41,231 nt of DNA, from NCBI GenBank assembly GCA_903845055.1, contig CAIMWF010000120.1:1-41231 (forward strand). The letters run 5' to 3'. A model generated the notes under the pieces. The model was not told the origin of the DNA, searched no databases, and saw nothing but the letters and a program-made list of their open reading frames with translations. The stretch is from an uncultured Bacteroidales bacterium. GTDB lineage: Bacteria > Bacteroidota > Bacteroidia > Bacteroidales > FEN-979. Numbering within the stretch: position 1 is the stretch's first letter; the number at the start of each line of letters is the position of its first letter. Made by a program: the position numbers and the translations under genes. Positions 15,225 to 24,511 of this stretch are shown here, one piece after another.

Positions 15225-17424
15225 CCCCGGCAGCGGCATCCTCTTCATCACCCCCCCCTTCACGCAGCTGAACGCCCCCTACCCGGCGACCGCCTTCCTG
15301 AAGGGATTCCTCCATACGAAAAACATCGCCTCGCACCAGTGCGACCTGGGGATTGAGGTAATCCTGGCGCTCTTCTCCCCGACGGGATTCCAAAGGCTTT
15401 TCGATGAAATAATCCGCCTGCAGCCGCCCCTTTCGCCCAACGCCCGGCGGATGGCCGCGATGCGGGAGGAATATACCGCCACCATCGGCGGGGTGATCGC
15501 CTTCCTGCAGGGGCGCAGCCCCGAGCTGGCGCACCGCATCGCCGGGCGGCAGTGGCTCCCCGAGGCGTCGCGCTTCGGCCGGCTCACCGACCTCGACCAC
15601 GACTTCGGCGAGCTGGGCATCCACGACCGGGCCAAACACCTGGCCACCTGCTACCTCGAGGATGTGGCCGACCTGGTGGCCGAAACCATCGACCCGCACT
15701 TCGGCTTCAGCCGCTATGCCGAAAGGCTGGGGCGCTCCGCCGCAACTTTTGACGAACTGGCCGCGGCCCTCGGCCAGCCCGGCACCCTGGTCGATGCCAT
15801 CCTGCGGGAGTTGCTGGAAGAAGAGGTAGACCGCTATTGCCCCTCGCTGGTGGCCCTTTCGGTTCCCTTCCCCGGGAACCTCCTGGGGGCGCTCAAATGC
15901 GGGCAGTGGCTGCGGAAACAACACCCCTCTATAAAAATAGCGATGGGCGGCGGATTCGTCAGCACCGAGCTGCGGTCGCTCACCGACCCGCGGGTGTTCA
16001 GCTATGTCGATTTCATTACCCTCGACGACGGCGAAACGCCCCTGCTCAACCTGGCGGAACACCTCGCCGGGAGTCGGCCGGCGGAGATGCTCAAACGCAC
16101 CTTCCTGCTGCGGGATGGCGTGGTGACCTGGTGCAACGGGTCGGAAGATCCCGACGCGGCGCAAAGAGACACGGGCACCCCCGATTACGAAGGATTGCCC
16201 GCCGGAAGGTATCTTTCGGTGATGGAGGTGGCCAATCCCATGCACCGGCTGTGGAGCGACGGCTTCTGGAACAAGCTCATGCTGGCCCACGGCTGCTACT
16301 GGGGCAAATGCACCTTTTGCGACGTGACGCTGGATTATATCAAACGCTATGAACCCTTCGGCGCCGCGGTGATCTGCGACCGCATGGAGGCGGTGATGGC
16401 GCAGACCGGCCGCAACGGCTTCCACTTCACCGACGAGGCCGCACCGCCCGCGCTGATGCGGGAGCTTGCGCTGGAGATCCTGCGGCGCAGGCTGACGGTG
16501 GTGTGGTGGACCAACATCCGCTTCGAGAAAAATTTCACCCCCGGACTCTGCCGGCTGCTGGCCGTCTCGGGGTGCATCGCGGTATCGGGCGGGCTGGAGG
16601 TGGCCTCCGACCGCATCCTGAAACTGATCGACAAAGGGGTCACGGTGGCGCAGGTGGCCGCGGTGGCCGGCAACTTCACCCGGGCCGGGATCATGGTGCA
16701 CGCCTACCTGATGTATGGCTTCCCCACCCAGACAGCGCAGGAGACCGTCGATGCGCTGGAGGTGGTGCGGCAGCTGTTCCTCAACGGGGTGGTGCAGTCG
16801 GGCTTCTGGCACCAGTTCGCCATGACGGCCCACAGCCCGGCGGGGCTCGACCCCGCGCGGTTCGGCGTTGAACGGACCGATACCATCACCGGCAGTTTCG
16901 CCAACAACGACCTGCCGTTTACCGACCGCACCGGCTGCGACCATGAAAGCTTCAGCGAGGGGTTGAAGAAGTCGCTGTACAATTACATGCACGGCATTTG
17001 TCTTGACTTCCCGCTGCAGGAGTGGTTCGGCTTCCGCATCCCGCGGACGACGGTGGCGCCGGGGTTCATCCGCGGCATCCTCGTGCACGAAGCCGGCGGG
17101 CTCCCGGCACCCGGGGCCAGGATCGCCTGGCTGGGCGGGATGCCGGAAGTGGTTTATCACACCCGGCAGAAAAAAGGGAAGAGCATGCCGGCGGCCAGGC
17201 TCGTGGTGCAGACCCGGCAACGCGAGGTCGTGCTGAATACCCATCCTGAAACCGGCCGGTGGCTGATGGCGCTCCTTCCCCGGATCTCACCGGCAAACCG
17301 GGAACTGATGACCTTTCATCAGCTGGAAGACTCGTTTTCAAAAACGGCACAGGGCGAATTCAAATTATTCTGGAATTCACCGGTGATGCAAACCTTGCGG
17401 GAGAACGGAATGGTGGTGGTGTAA
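15211..17424 (+). CDS. B12-binding-type radical SAM protein
   Basis: The protein has 737 residues from the ATG at 15211, which overlaps the SPOR gene by 14 bases; an upstream in-frame GTG at 15166 would only add 15 unlikely residues. The N-terminal half resembles the cobalamin-binding region of class B radical SAM enzymes (ILFITPPFTQLN, then IKIAMGGGFVSTELR and VDFITLDDGETPL), without the classic D-x-H-x-x-G His ligand. The radical SAM core has GCYWGKCTFCD: Cys362, Cys367, Cys370, a C-x4-C-x2-C spacing instead of C-x3-C-x2-C. This variant is familiar from the related B12-type group. It then carries HFTDEAAPP, SGGLEVASDRIL and YGFPTQTAQE, as expected for the barrel. Substrate unknown; no RiPP precursor or biosynthetic cluster lies nearby. 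Confidence 0.85.
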   Translation: MEKNDPGSGILFITPPFTQLNAPYPATAFLKGFLHTKNIASHQCDLGIEVILALFSPTGFQRLFDEIIRLQPPLSPNARRMAAMREEYTATIGGVIAFLQGRSPELAHRIAGRQWLPEASRFGRLTDLDHDFGELGIHDRAKHLATCYLEDVADLVAETIDPHFGFSRYAERLGRSAATFDELAAALGQPGTLVDAILRELLEEEVDRYCPSLVALSVPFPGNLLGALKCGQWLRKQHPSIKIAMGGGFVSTELRSLTDPRVFSYVDFITLDDGETPLLNLAEHLAGSRPAEMLKRTFLLRDGVVTWCNGSEDPDAAQRDTGTPDYEGLPAGRYLSVMEVANPMHRLWSDGFWNKLMLAHGCYWGKCTFCDVTLDYIKRYEPFGAAVICDRMEAVMAQTGRNGFHFTDEAAPPALMRELALEILRRRLTVVWWTNIRFEKNFTPGLCRLLAVSGCIAVSGGLEVASDRILKLIDKGVTVAQVAAVAGNFTRAGIMVHAYLMYGFPTQTAQETVDALEVVRQLFLNGVVQSGFWHQFAMTAHSPAGLDPARFGVERTDTITGSFANNDLPFTDRTGCDHESFSEGLKKSLYNYMHGICLDFPLQEWFGFRIPRTTVAPGFIRGILVHEAGGLPAPGARIAWLGGMPEVVYHTRQKKGKSMPAARLVVQTRQREVVLNTHPETGRWLMALLPRISPANRELMTFHQLEDSFSKTAQGEFKLFWNSPVMQTLRENGMVVV

Positions 17425-17441
17425 ACCCGGAACGGGTTTGC

Positions 17442-17531
17442 CAATTAAAAATTAATAATTACTAATTACTTTTTGATAGGGAGCGGGCGGGTTGCCTTTC
17501 ACTATTGCCTACTGCCTGTTGCCTGTTGCCT
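17442..17531 (+). repeat. Composite intergenic repeat, copy D
   Basis: It has two parts: an AT-only block (AATTAAAAATTAATAATTAC and more) and, after a spacer of about 25 bases, the iterated TTGCC words beginning TTTCACTATTGCCTACTGCC. The same two-part element in opposite orientation lies at 24415-24511. It fills the convergent junction between the radical SAM and dehydrogenase genes. Confidence 0.7.
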
Positions 17532-17557
17532 TCTACAAAAGCACCCCTCCCTTCATG

Positions 17558-19093
17558 CTAATCCCCATTGACAAGATTCATCGCGATTTTGATTCCATCG
17601 GCGGCGCTTGATACGATGCCGCCGGCATAGCCGCTTCCCTCGCCGGCGATGAAGAGGTTTTCGAACCCGATGCAGAGGCCGTTGGGCTCGCGCAGGGCCT
17701 GGACGGGGGCCGAGGTCTTGCTCTCGAGCCCAAGGAGGATGCCACTGCCATAGCCCCTCAGCCGCATGTTGAAGTCCTTCAGACCGGCGCGCAGGGCATG
17801 GGTGACCACAGGGGGAACCATCTCCCACAGGCGGGCGGGCTTCAGCCCGAGTGGATAGCTGGTTTCGGGGATCTTGGAGGGCTCGGTACCCGCGAGGAAA
17901 TTGCCGATGGTGCAGAAGGGCGCCTGGAAACCGTTTGAAAATTCATAAAAGGAGTGCTCCAGGTTTTCAAGCCAGTCGAGCGCCTCCGCGGGGCTGACGG
18001 TCTTGCCGGCCAACTGGTCGGGGTGGATGCCGGCCACGCAGCCGGCGTTGGCAAAGCGGCCGTTGCGGCGGTAGTTGCTCATCCCGTTCACGATGTTTAA
18101 TTCCGGGCCGGTGGCGGCGGGCACCACCATCCCGCCGGGGCACATGCAGAAGGAGTACACCGGGTGGCTGCCGTCGGCTTCGGAGGTGAGGCGGTACTCG
18201 GCCGCCTTCACCCCTGCAAGGCTGCGCATGCCCCACTGGGCGCGGTTGATCTCCTCCTGGAGGTGTTCGGCCCTGAAACCGATGGCGAAGTTCTTGGTGC
18301 GGAAGCCCACACCCCGGCGCATCAGCATCCGGTAGGTATCATAGGCGGAATGGCCCGGGGCTATGATGAAGTAATCGGCGGCAAGGGACTGGTCGCCGGC
18401 AACAGCCCCGCTCACCACCCCCTTTTCGGTTTCAAGATCGGTGAGGGTGGTCTCGAAACGGATCTCTCCGCCCATTTCGCGGTACTGGTCGCGCAGCGCC
18501 CTGACCACCCGGCGCAGGTTGTCGCTGCCCACGTGGGGATAGGCCATGTAGCGGATCTCGGCGGGAGCCCCCGCGTTGATGTAACTGTCGATGAAAAAGG
18601 CCCGCTCCTTTGAGATATGTTTCGACCGGGAGGTAAGCTTCCCGTCGGAAAAGGTCCCCGCGCCGCCTTCGCCGTAGGAGTAGTTGGCCGCCGGGTCGAA
18701 GGTTCCCGTGCGCTCGAAGCGGATGATCCCCTGTTCCCGCTTTTTCACCTCGGCGCCGCGTTCGAGCAGGATGGTGTCGAAACCGGCCCGCTGCAGCACG
18801 AAGGCTGCGAAAAAGCCGGCGGGGCCGCTGCCGGTAACCACCACCCGCTTGTTTCTCTTTTCATACGGGATCACCAGTCCGGGGGCAGGTTCCTCTTCGG
18901 GCTGGCCGAAACCGACGGCATTCACGGCGACGCGGAGCAGCCAGTGAATATCGGTCTTCTTGCGGGCGTCGAGGCTTTTACCCTCGATCTGCCAGGTAAA
19001 GGACTTCAGTCCTGTTTTGCGGGCAACCATCTGCCTCAGCTCCTCATCCGAATAGCCCGTCGGCGCTTTGATGTCAATGATCCTGGTTCCCAT
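17558..19093 (-). CDS. FAD-dependent dehydrogenase (COG2509-type)
   Basis: This 511-residue protein has a small N-terminal region (about 1-80, GYSDEELRQMVARKTGLKSF) followed by a Rossmann FAD-binding motif VVVTGSGPAGFFAAF with glycines 88, 90 and 93, and LLERGAEVKKRE, where Glu would bind the FAD ribose. Further signatures are NYSYGEGGAGTFSDGKL, VYSFCMCPGGMVVPAAT and the closing FIAGEGSGYAGGIVSSAADG, all typical of the uncharacterised NAD(FAD)-utilising dehydrogenase family. It should be a soluble flavoenzyme; the substrate is not known, though homologues are often annotated generically as oxidoreductases. It is convergent with the radical SAM gene and divergent from the TPR gene. The start at 19093 gives the full N-terminal domain. 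Confidence 0.88.
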   Translation of the reverse strand: MGTRIIDIKAPTGYSDEELRQMVARKTGLKSFTWQIEGKSLDARKKTDIHWLLRVAVNAVGFGQPEEEPAPGLVIPYEKRNKRVVVTGSGPAGFFAAFVLQRAGFDTILLERGAEVKKREQGIIRFERTGTFDPAANYSYGEGGAGTFSDGKLTSRSKHISKERAFFIDSYINAGAPAEIRYMAYPHVGSDNLRRVVRALRDQYREMGGEIRFETTLTDLETEKGVVSGAVAGDQSLAADYFIIAPGHSAYDTYRMLMRRGVGFRTKNFAIGFRAEHLQEEINRAQWGMRSLAGVKAAEYRLTSEADGSHPVYSFCMCPGGMVVPAATGPELNIVNGMSNYRRNGRFANAGCVAGIHPDQLAGKTVSPAEALDWLENLEHSFYEFSNGFQAPFCTIGNFLAGTEPSKIPETSYPLGLKPARLWEMVPPVVTHALRAGLKDFNMRLRGYGSGILLGLESKTSAPVQALREPNGLCIGFENLFIAGEGSGYAGGIVSSAADGIKIAMNLVNGD

Positions 19094-19256
19094 GGCAAAT
19101 GTCCTTTTTTAAGATGAATGGCGATCTGCAAAGTTGGCGATTTTCCGGTTACCGGGTGGCCGGATTCGCAAACCCAACGGCGGAGGGATGAAGTTCGCCG
19201 GCGGCGGATACTTTCGGGGGCGGTTCTGCGTTAATGTTTCACCTCAATTGAAAGGC

Positions 19257-21206
19257 ATGCCGCTCCAGTTACGTCTCGTTTTCATCCTGGTGCTCCTCCA
19301 GGTTTGCAGCTTTGGCCAGACCGGCCTGAAATTCAAGCAGGATGCCATCGATGACCTTAAGAAGGGCGATTTCATCAACGCCGTTGAAAACCTCAACGTA
19401 GCCATTGAAAAAGAGCCGGGCCTCCCGGAACTTTTTTACCTCCGGGGTTACGCCAAGTACAGCCTCGATGATTACATGGGCGCCGAGCAGGACTATTCGC
19501 ACTCGATCGAACTGTCGCCCTACATGGCCGAAGTATTTCTCAACCGCGCCATCGTGCGCAGCCAGCTGGAGAACTTCAAGGGGGCGATGGAGGATTTCGA
19601 CAGGGCCATGGCGATGGATCCGAAAAACGGGGAGATCTGGTTCTACCGCGCCCGCACCAACCTCTACCTGAAAAAACACTATTCCTGCCTGGTCGACTGC
19701 AACAAGGCCATCCAGCTCAGGTTCGGGGGCGAAGCCGTGTACGTGCTCAAGGCAAGTGCCGAACAGGAGGTAAAACGGTTCACCGAAGCCATCGAAGACC
19801 TGGATGCCGCCCGCAGGATCAACCCGCAGAACGGTTACGTATTCGTACAGCGCGGGCTGGTATGGGTCGACATGAACCAGGTTGATTCGGCCATCGTCGA
19901 TTTCGGAAGGGCCGTGCGGCTCGATTCGGCCAACACCTACGCCCTTTTCAACAGGGCGCTCGCCTACCTGAAGATCCCCGACCAGGTGAAAGCCCTCCGC
20001 GACCTGAATGCCGTCATCCGCATCTCTCCCTACAACGCCTACGCCTATTACAACCGGGCGATCGTACTCATCGGGCTGAAAGAAAAGCGCGGGGCCATCC
20101 GCGACTTCGAGATCGTGAGCAAGCTCGACCCGAAGAACATCATCAGCTACTATTACCGCAGCAAGCTGAAGGCCGAGCTGCACGATTACCAGGGGACCCT
20201 CGACGACCTGAACAAGACCCTCGACCTGTTGCCCGATTACACCGACGCCTTTTACGACCGGTACGAGGTAAAGCTGAAGATGAAGGATATGAAGGGGGCG
20301 CAGGCCGATTACAAGCAGGCCATGGAGCTTTCGCGGAAGAACCATTACAACCCCGACAGCCTGAAGGCCGAACGCAAGGATTACCTGAAGAGCCTGGTCA
20401 AACTGAGCGGCGATTTTGAGCAGATGAACACCATGAACAGCAAGCTGCAGAACCAGGCGGTCGACATCAGGCTGAAGCCCATGTTCAGCCTCCTGCTGTG
20501 GAAGGTGGATTTCGAAAAGGTGAAGGTGTACGACGCCTTTAAAAAGGAGCATTATTTCACTAACCTCATCTCCTTCGCCAACCAGCCGGGCATTGTCGGC
20601 GACTCGATCCTGCATGCCGAAATCGGGCGGCAATCGCACCGTATCGATTCGGCGGGCGTCAGCCCGCTGGCGACCTTCAAACGGGGGGTATCCTGGAGCC
20701 TGCTGCGAACCTACGATCGCGCCATCCGCGACTTCGACACCGTTCTTGCAGCCGATTCGGGGTTCATCATGGCCTGGTTCAGCCGCGCCGTCGCGCGTTA
20801 CGAACTGATCCAGCTCATCAATGTGCAGGATGATTACCAGCGCGACATCACGATCGGCAAAACCGCCGCAAAACCACAGAACCCACCGCTAACGGCAGCC
20901 CTCGAGCACACCTATGGGGCGGTGATCGGCGATTACGACAGGGTGCTGGCGCTCGATCCCGGCCTTGCTTTCGCGTGGTACAACCGGGGTTATGTCAACA
21001 GCCAGATGGGCAATTACAGGGCGGCCATCGAAGATTTCTCAAAGGCCATCAGCCTGCGGAACGATTTTGCCGAGGCCTGGTTCAACCGGGGGCTGCTGAA
21101 CATCATGCTGAATGAGAACCGGGCAGGATGCAACGACCTGAGCCGTGCCGGCGAACTGGGCATCGGAGATGCCTACCGCGTGATGAAACGCTATTGCTAT
21201 AAATGA
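19257..21206 (+). CDS. Exported TPR-repeat protein
   Basis: The protein has 649 residues from the ATG at 19257, which opens a signal peptide (MPLQLRLVFILVLLQVCSFGQ). The frame runs back to 19134, but those 41 residues lack protein character and overlap the divergent promoter region. Residues about 25-390 form roughly ten TPR units (e.g. AEVFLNRAIVRSQLENFKGA, DFDRAMAMDPKNGEIWFYRA), then a less regular middle (about 390-510) and two more TPRs near the C-terminus (AFAWYNRGYVNSQMGNYRAA). TPRs form protein-docking superhelices, so this is likely a periplasmic scaffold. It meets the histidine kinase gene tail to tail with only 12 bases between them. Confidence 0.85.
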   Translation: MPLQLRLVFILVLLQVCSFGQTGLKFKQDAIDDLKKGDFINAVENLNVAIEKEPGLPELFYLRGYAKYSLDDYMGAEQDYSHSIELSPYMAEVFLNRAIVRSQLENFKGAMEDFDRAMAMDPKNGEIWFYRARTNLYLKKHYSCLVDCNKAIQLRFGGEAVYVLKASAEQEVKRFTEAIEDLDAARRINPQNGYVFVQRGLVWVDMNQVDSAIVDFGRAVRLDSANTYALFNRALAYLKIPDQVKALRDLNAVIRISPYNAYAYYNRAIVLIGLKEKRGAIRDFEIVSKLDPKNIISYYYRSKLKAELHDYQGTLDDLNKTLDLLPDYTDAFYDRYEVKLKMKDMKGAQADYKQAMELSRKNHYNPDSLKAERKDYLKSLVKLSGDFEQMNTMNSKLQNQAVDIRLKPMFSLLLWKVDFEKVKVYDAFKKEHYFTNLISFANQPGIVGDSILHAEIGRQSHRIDSAGVSPLATFKRGVSWSLLRTYDRAIRDFDTVLAADSGFIMAWFSRAVARYELIQLINVQDDYQRDITIGKTAAKPQNPPLTAALEHTYGAVIGDYDRVLALDPGLAFAWYNRGYVNSQMGNYRAAIEDFSKAISLRNDFAEAWFNRGLLNIMLNENRAGCNDLSRAGELGIGDAYRVMKRYCYK

Positions 21207-21218
21207 AATGCGGCAGGC

Positions 21219-24200
21219 CTATCCCCCGAAATAGTGGCTGATCATGGACAGCAGCACCTCTTTGCGCAAGGGTTTTGAAATATAATCATTGCAACCGGCT
21301 TTCAGCGCCTTGTCGCGGTCGTCGGAGAGGCTGTAGGCGGTCTGGGCAAAGATGATCACCTCCGGGTTGAACTTCCTGATCTGCCGGGTGGCTTCGTAGC
21401 CGTCCATCACAGGCATTTTGACATCCATCAGCACCAGGTCGATGTCGGGATGGTTCCGGCAGGCCTCCACGGTTTCGGCACCTGTTTTCACATGGATGAA
21501 CTCCTTTCCGACCGATTTCAGCAGCCGGGTGATGAGCAGGTAGGAGATGATGTCGTCTTCGGCCACCAGGATTTTCAGCTGCCGCGCCGGCAGGTTTTCA
21601 GGTATTCCGGGTGAAACGTTTTCAGTTGCCGGATTTGAGGACTCATCAAAGCGGTAAGGGATGGTAAAATAGAAGGTGCTGCCCCTCCCCGGCTCGCTCA
21701 CCAGCCGGATCGATCCACCGAGCATCTCCACGTAAGCTTTTGTGATTGACAAGCCCAGCCCGGCTCCCTGGAGCGCCTGCCGGTCGGAGATATCGGCCTG
21801 GACAAACCGTTCGAAGATGGCCTCATGGCGGTCGGGAGAAATGCCGATCCCGGTGTCCTTCACAAAGAATTCGAGGAATTTCCCGGCCTCCCGGTAGCCG
21901 AAAACGATCGATCCCTCGCGGGTGTACTTGATGGCGTTCTTTACGAGGTTGGTCAGGATGGCGTACATTTTCTCACGGTCGGTGCGGATGGTAACCTCTG
22001 CCGCGGGGAGGGTGTTCTGCAGGTAAAGCCGCAGTCCCCTGGCCTCCACTTCGGGTTTGAAAAAACTGTAAATGTATGCCGTCTGCTCGTTTACATTGGT
22101 TTCAGACAGGGTGATCTCCATCTGCCCCGACTCGATCTTCGAGATGTCGATGATGTCGTTGATGATGTTGAGCATCCGGATCCCGCTTTTTTCGATGATG
22201 TTGATGTGGTGGATCTGCTCCTCGCCGCTGAGGTTCTGTTCCTTGAGCAGGGCTGAAAAACCCAGGATCCCGTTCATGGGGGTGCGTATCTCGTGCGACA
22301 TGTTGGCCAGGAAGGCCGACTTCAGCCGGTCGCTCTCTTCGGCCCGTTCCTTGGCCCTGACCAGGTCTTCAAACATCTTCTTCCGGTCGGTGATGTCGCG
22401 GCAGATCACGTAGGTGTTCTGGAGGAGGCCGCAATCATCGTAACTGAATTTTGCCCTGTCCTCGCGCCATACATAATGACCCTCCTTGTGCCTTGAACGG
22501 TAGGAATAGGTCAGCTCCTCCCGCTTCGCGCCGATGGCCGCAAAGATGGTTGCAAAGAGGGCATCGCGGTCGTCGGGGTGGATAACCGAATAGATTTCCT
22601 CCGGGCCGCGGCTCATCTCCTCTTCGGCGGCATAACCGAACTGGCGCACATAGGAGGGCGATGCATACTGGATCCGGTTGTCGGCCCCGAGGATCAGGAT
22701 CCCGTCGGAGATGTTCTCGGTGATGAGGCGGAATTTCTGTTCACTCTCGCGAAGGGCCTCCTCGGAAAGCACCCGCTGGGTGATGTCGCGTACCAGGGTC
22801 AGCACATTGTTCTCGGAAAGGGGGACCACCCGTGTCTCATAATATTCGGGAAGCCCGCCGGTGTTTACCGAATAGGAGAATTCGACCAGCTCGTTGCGGT
22901 CAAGCGACCGGCTGAAGGCTTCCAGCGCTTTGCCGGTTATTTCGGGTGAAAAGAGGTCGCTGAGGTTTTTCCCGATCAGCGCCTGTCTCGGGGCGATGAG
23001 TTTCGTGTCGTCCTCCGTGAAGGCATCGATGTAATCGCCGTTCCTGCTGAATACGAACAGCAGGTCGGGGATTGCGAAAAGGAAAGCTTTGTTGCGGGCC
23101 AGGCTTTGCCTGAGGCTGCGTTCGGCGTTTTTCTTCTCGGTGATGTCGCGTGCCATGGCGATCAGGACATCCTGCCCGAAGTACCGCCCTCTGTTGACGA
23201 TCACCTCCTTCGGGAAAATTTCGCCGTTCTTCCGCACGGCCCAGAAGTCGAAGGCGGCAGGAACGCCGGTCGTGAATACCTCCATCTCCATCTTCCAGAT
23301 ATGGTCGAGGTCGTTCAGCCCCGGTGCGGCAACGGTAATGGGCGATTGCCCGATCAGTTCCATCTGCGAATAGCCGTACATCTTTTCAGCCCCAATGTTC
23401 ACATCGATGAAGATGCCGGTCTCGTCCTGTACATAGATCGCCTCGGAAACGGAATTGAAAATGTCGAAATAACTCTGGCGGGTGAGTTCGAGGGCTTCGG
23501 TGGCCTCCTTGCTTTCGGTGATGTCCTCGAAAATCCCGACCCCGCCGATGATCCTGCCGTCGTCGCCCGGGAAACTGACGAACATTCCCCTCACATAGGT
23601 GGCTTTTTCAGCGGTCACCGAACGGTATACCCCTTCGTAGTGGCCCGTTCGGCCGCTCAGCGCATCGCGGATGGCCATGATCATGGGCTCATCCTTCACC
23701 CGTTCAAAAATATTGAAGCCGATCAGCGCCTCGCGCGACGAACCGATGACCTTTACAAATTCGATGTTTGCATCGAGGATGGTGCTGTCGGTGCCGAAAT
23801 GGACGATCCCCATCGGGGAATGGGCGAAGAGGGTGCGGTATTTTTCTTCGCTTTCGCGCAGGGCGGCCATGGCATCGTCCATCGATCGCGGCGGTTTGCT
23901 CTTTGCGGCCGTGCCGGGAGGCGCCTCCTGTTCCTGCAATTCAGCCGGCTCTTCAACCGGGGTGTAGGTGGCCATAAACTGAGAGGGGCATGGCGACCAC
24001 ACCGATACCGTGAACCACTTTTTACACGAAAGGACATAGTGGCTGAACGCCTCTTCTCCCCCCGATGATGCAACCGCTTCGCAGCGCCCGAAGGCAAGGT
24101 GATCGCGGAGCGCCGCAAGGGCGCCGCCGGGGAGCCTATGCTTCATATCGCCCACGGCGGAAAGGCCCGACATCCGTTCATAGGCGGGATTCATCTCCAG

Positions 24201-24320
24201 GAGTTCAACCGACCATTGCCCGTTCGCTTCACCAGGGACCACCCTGCCGTAAACATACCCGTAAGGGGCCTGGAAGATGATCCTGCGATATTGATCGGTG
24301 TTCATAAAATCACTGGTCAT
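21219..24320 (-). CDS. Soluble multi-PAS hybrid sensor histidine kinase
   Basis: The protein has 1033 residues and no signal peptide or membrane segment, so it senses a cytoplasmic cue. The order is a divergent PAS (about 10-120), four recognisable PAS/PAC domains (about 150-275, 280-400, 405-520, 525-655), HisKA with phospho-acceptor His676 in SHEIRTP, HATPase_c (about 775-890; NAIKYT, DTGIGIS, GAGLGLSI) and a C-terminal receiver (about 912-1033) with LMDVKMPVMDGYEA, phospho-acceptor Asp966, and KPLRKEV with the conserved Lys. No output domain is fused and no separate response regulator is adjacent, so phosphate probably passes to an unlinked partner. A second ATG at residue 6 is possible. 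A TAATTTTG (24347-24340) precedes the start. Confidence 0.93.
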   Translation of the reverse strand: MTSDFMNTDQYRRIIFQAPYGYVYGRVVPGEANGQWSVELLEMNPAYERMSGLSAVGDMKHRLPGGALAALRDHLAFGRCEAVASSGGEEAFSHYVLSCKKWFTVSVWSPCPSQFMATYTPVEEPAELQEQEAPPGTAAKSKPPRSMDDAMAALRESEEKYRTLFAHSPMGIVHFGTDSTILDANIEFVKVIGSSREALIGFNIFERVKDEPMIMAIRDALSGRTGHYEGVYRSVTAEKATYVRGMFVSFPGDDGRIIGGVGIFEDITESKEATEALELTRQSYFDIFNSVSEAIYVQDETGIFIDVNIGAEKMYGYSQMELIGQSPITVAAPGLNDLDHIWKMEMEVFTTGVPAAFDFWAVRKNGEIFPKEVIVNRGRYFGQDVLIAMARDITEKKNAERSLRQSLARNKAFLFAIPDLLFVFSRNGDYIDAFTEDDTKLIAPRQALIGKNLSDLFSPEITGKALEAFSRSLDRNELVEFSYSVNTGGLPEYYETRVVPLSENNVLTLVRDITQRVLSEEALRESEQKFRLITENISDGILILGADNRIQYASPSYVRQFGYAAEEEMSRGPEEIYSVIHPDDRDALFATIFAAIGAKREELTYSYRSRHKEGHYVWREDRAKFSYDDCGLLQNTYVICRDITDRKKMFEDLVRAKERAEESDRLKSAFLANMSHEIRTPMNGILGFSALLKEQNLSGEEQIHHINIIEKSGIRMLNIINDIIDISKIESGQMEITLSETNVNEQTAYIYSFFKPEVEARGLRLYLQNTLPAAEVTIRTDREKMYAILTNLVKNAIKYTREGSIVFGYREAGKFLEFFVKDTGIGISPDRHEAIFERFVQADISDRQALQGAGLGLSITKAYVEMLGGSIRLVSEPGRGSTFYFTIPYRFDESSNPATENVSPGIPENLPARQLKILVAEDDIISYLLITRLLKSVGKEFIHVKTGAETVEACRNHPDIDLVLMDVKMPVMDGYEATRQIRKFNPEVIIFAQTAYSLSDDRDKALKAGCNDYISKPLRKEVLLSMISHYFGG

Positions 24321-24339
24321 AACTCTTTTTTGCGGGAAG

Positions 24340-24347
24340 CAAAATTA
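24340..24347 (-). promoter_or_regulatory. Candidate -7 element of the histidine kinase gene
   Basis: The minus strand reads TAATTTTG, matching TAnnTTTG, 20 bases before the ATG at 24320. No -33 TTG was found at the right distance. Confidence 0.4.
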
Positions 24348-24414
24348 ACATTATTTGATCAGAATGAATATCGGACAAGGATCAACGAAATTGAAGTAAT
24401 GTCAAAGACAGAAT

Positions 24415-24511
24415 AGAAGGCATCAGGCAATGGGCAATAGGCAATAGTGAAAAGGCTGCCAGCCGGCTCCACATCAGTTAGTAATTTTAATCTTTAATTT
24501 TTAATTTTTCC
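24415..24511 (-). repeat. Composite intergenic repeat, copy E (inverted relative to D)
   Basis: Read on the minus strand it has the same order as the element at 17442-17531: AATTAAAAATTAA, TTACTAA, a spacer, then TTTTCACTATTGCCTATTGCC and more TTGCC words. Its AT block supplies the final codons (EKLKIKD) of the membrane protein gene ending at 24487. Confidence 0.7.

Noticed and set aside
14112-15263. A 383-codon minus-strand frame opposite the SPOR gene
   Set aside because: Composition is repetitive (Val-Gly-Glu-His) and no motif is seen; it mirrors the real gene's codon bias.
15175-17244. A 689-codon open frame on the minus strand across the radical SAM gene
   Set aside because: It is an antisense shadow caused by high GC at third codon positions; its translation is rich in Gly, His, Arg and Val with no domain, and the plus-strand radical SAM protein is clear.
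15166-17424. RiPP biosynthesis cluster around the B12-type radical SAM gene
   Set aside because: No precursor peptide, protease or transporter is adjacent; the neighbours are a SPOR protein and an unrelated flavoenzyme.
19269-20639. A 456-codon minus-strand frame opposite the TPR gene
   Set aside because: It is the periodic antisense of TPR repeats, with no start context or family features.
23106-24068. A 320-codon plus-strand frame opposite the histidine kinase
   Set aside because: Antisense shadow of PAS-domain coding sequence with no recognisable motif.
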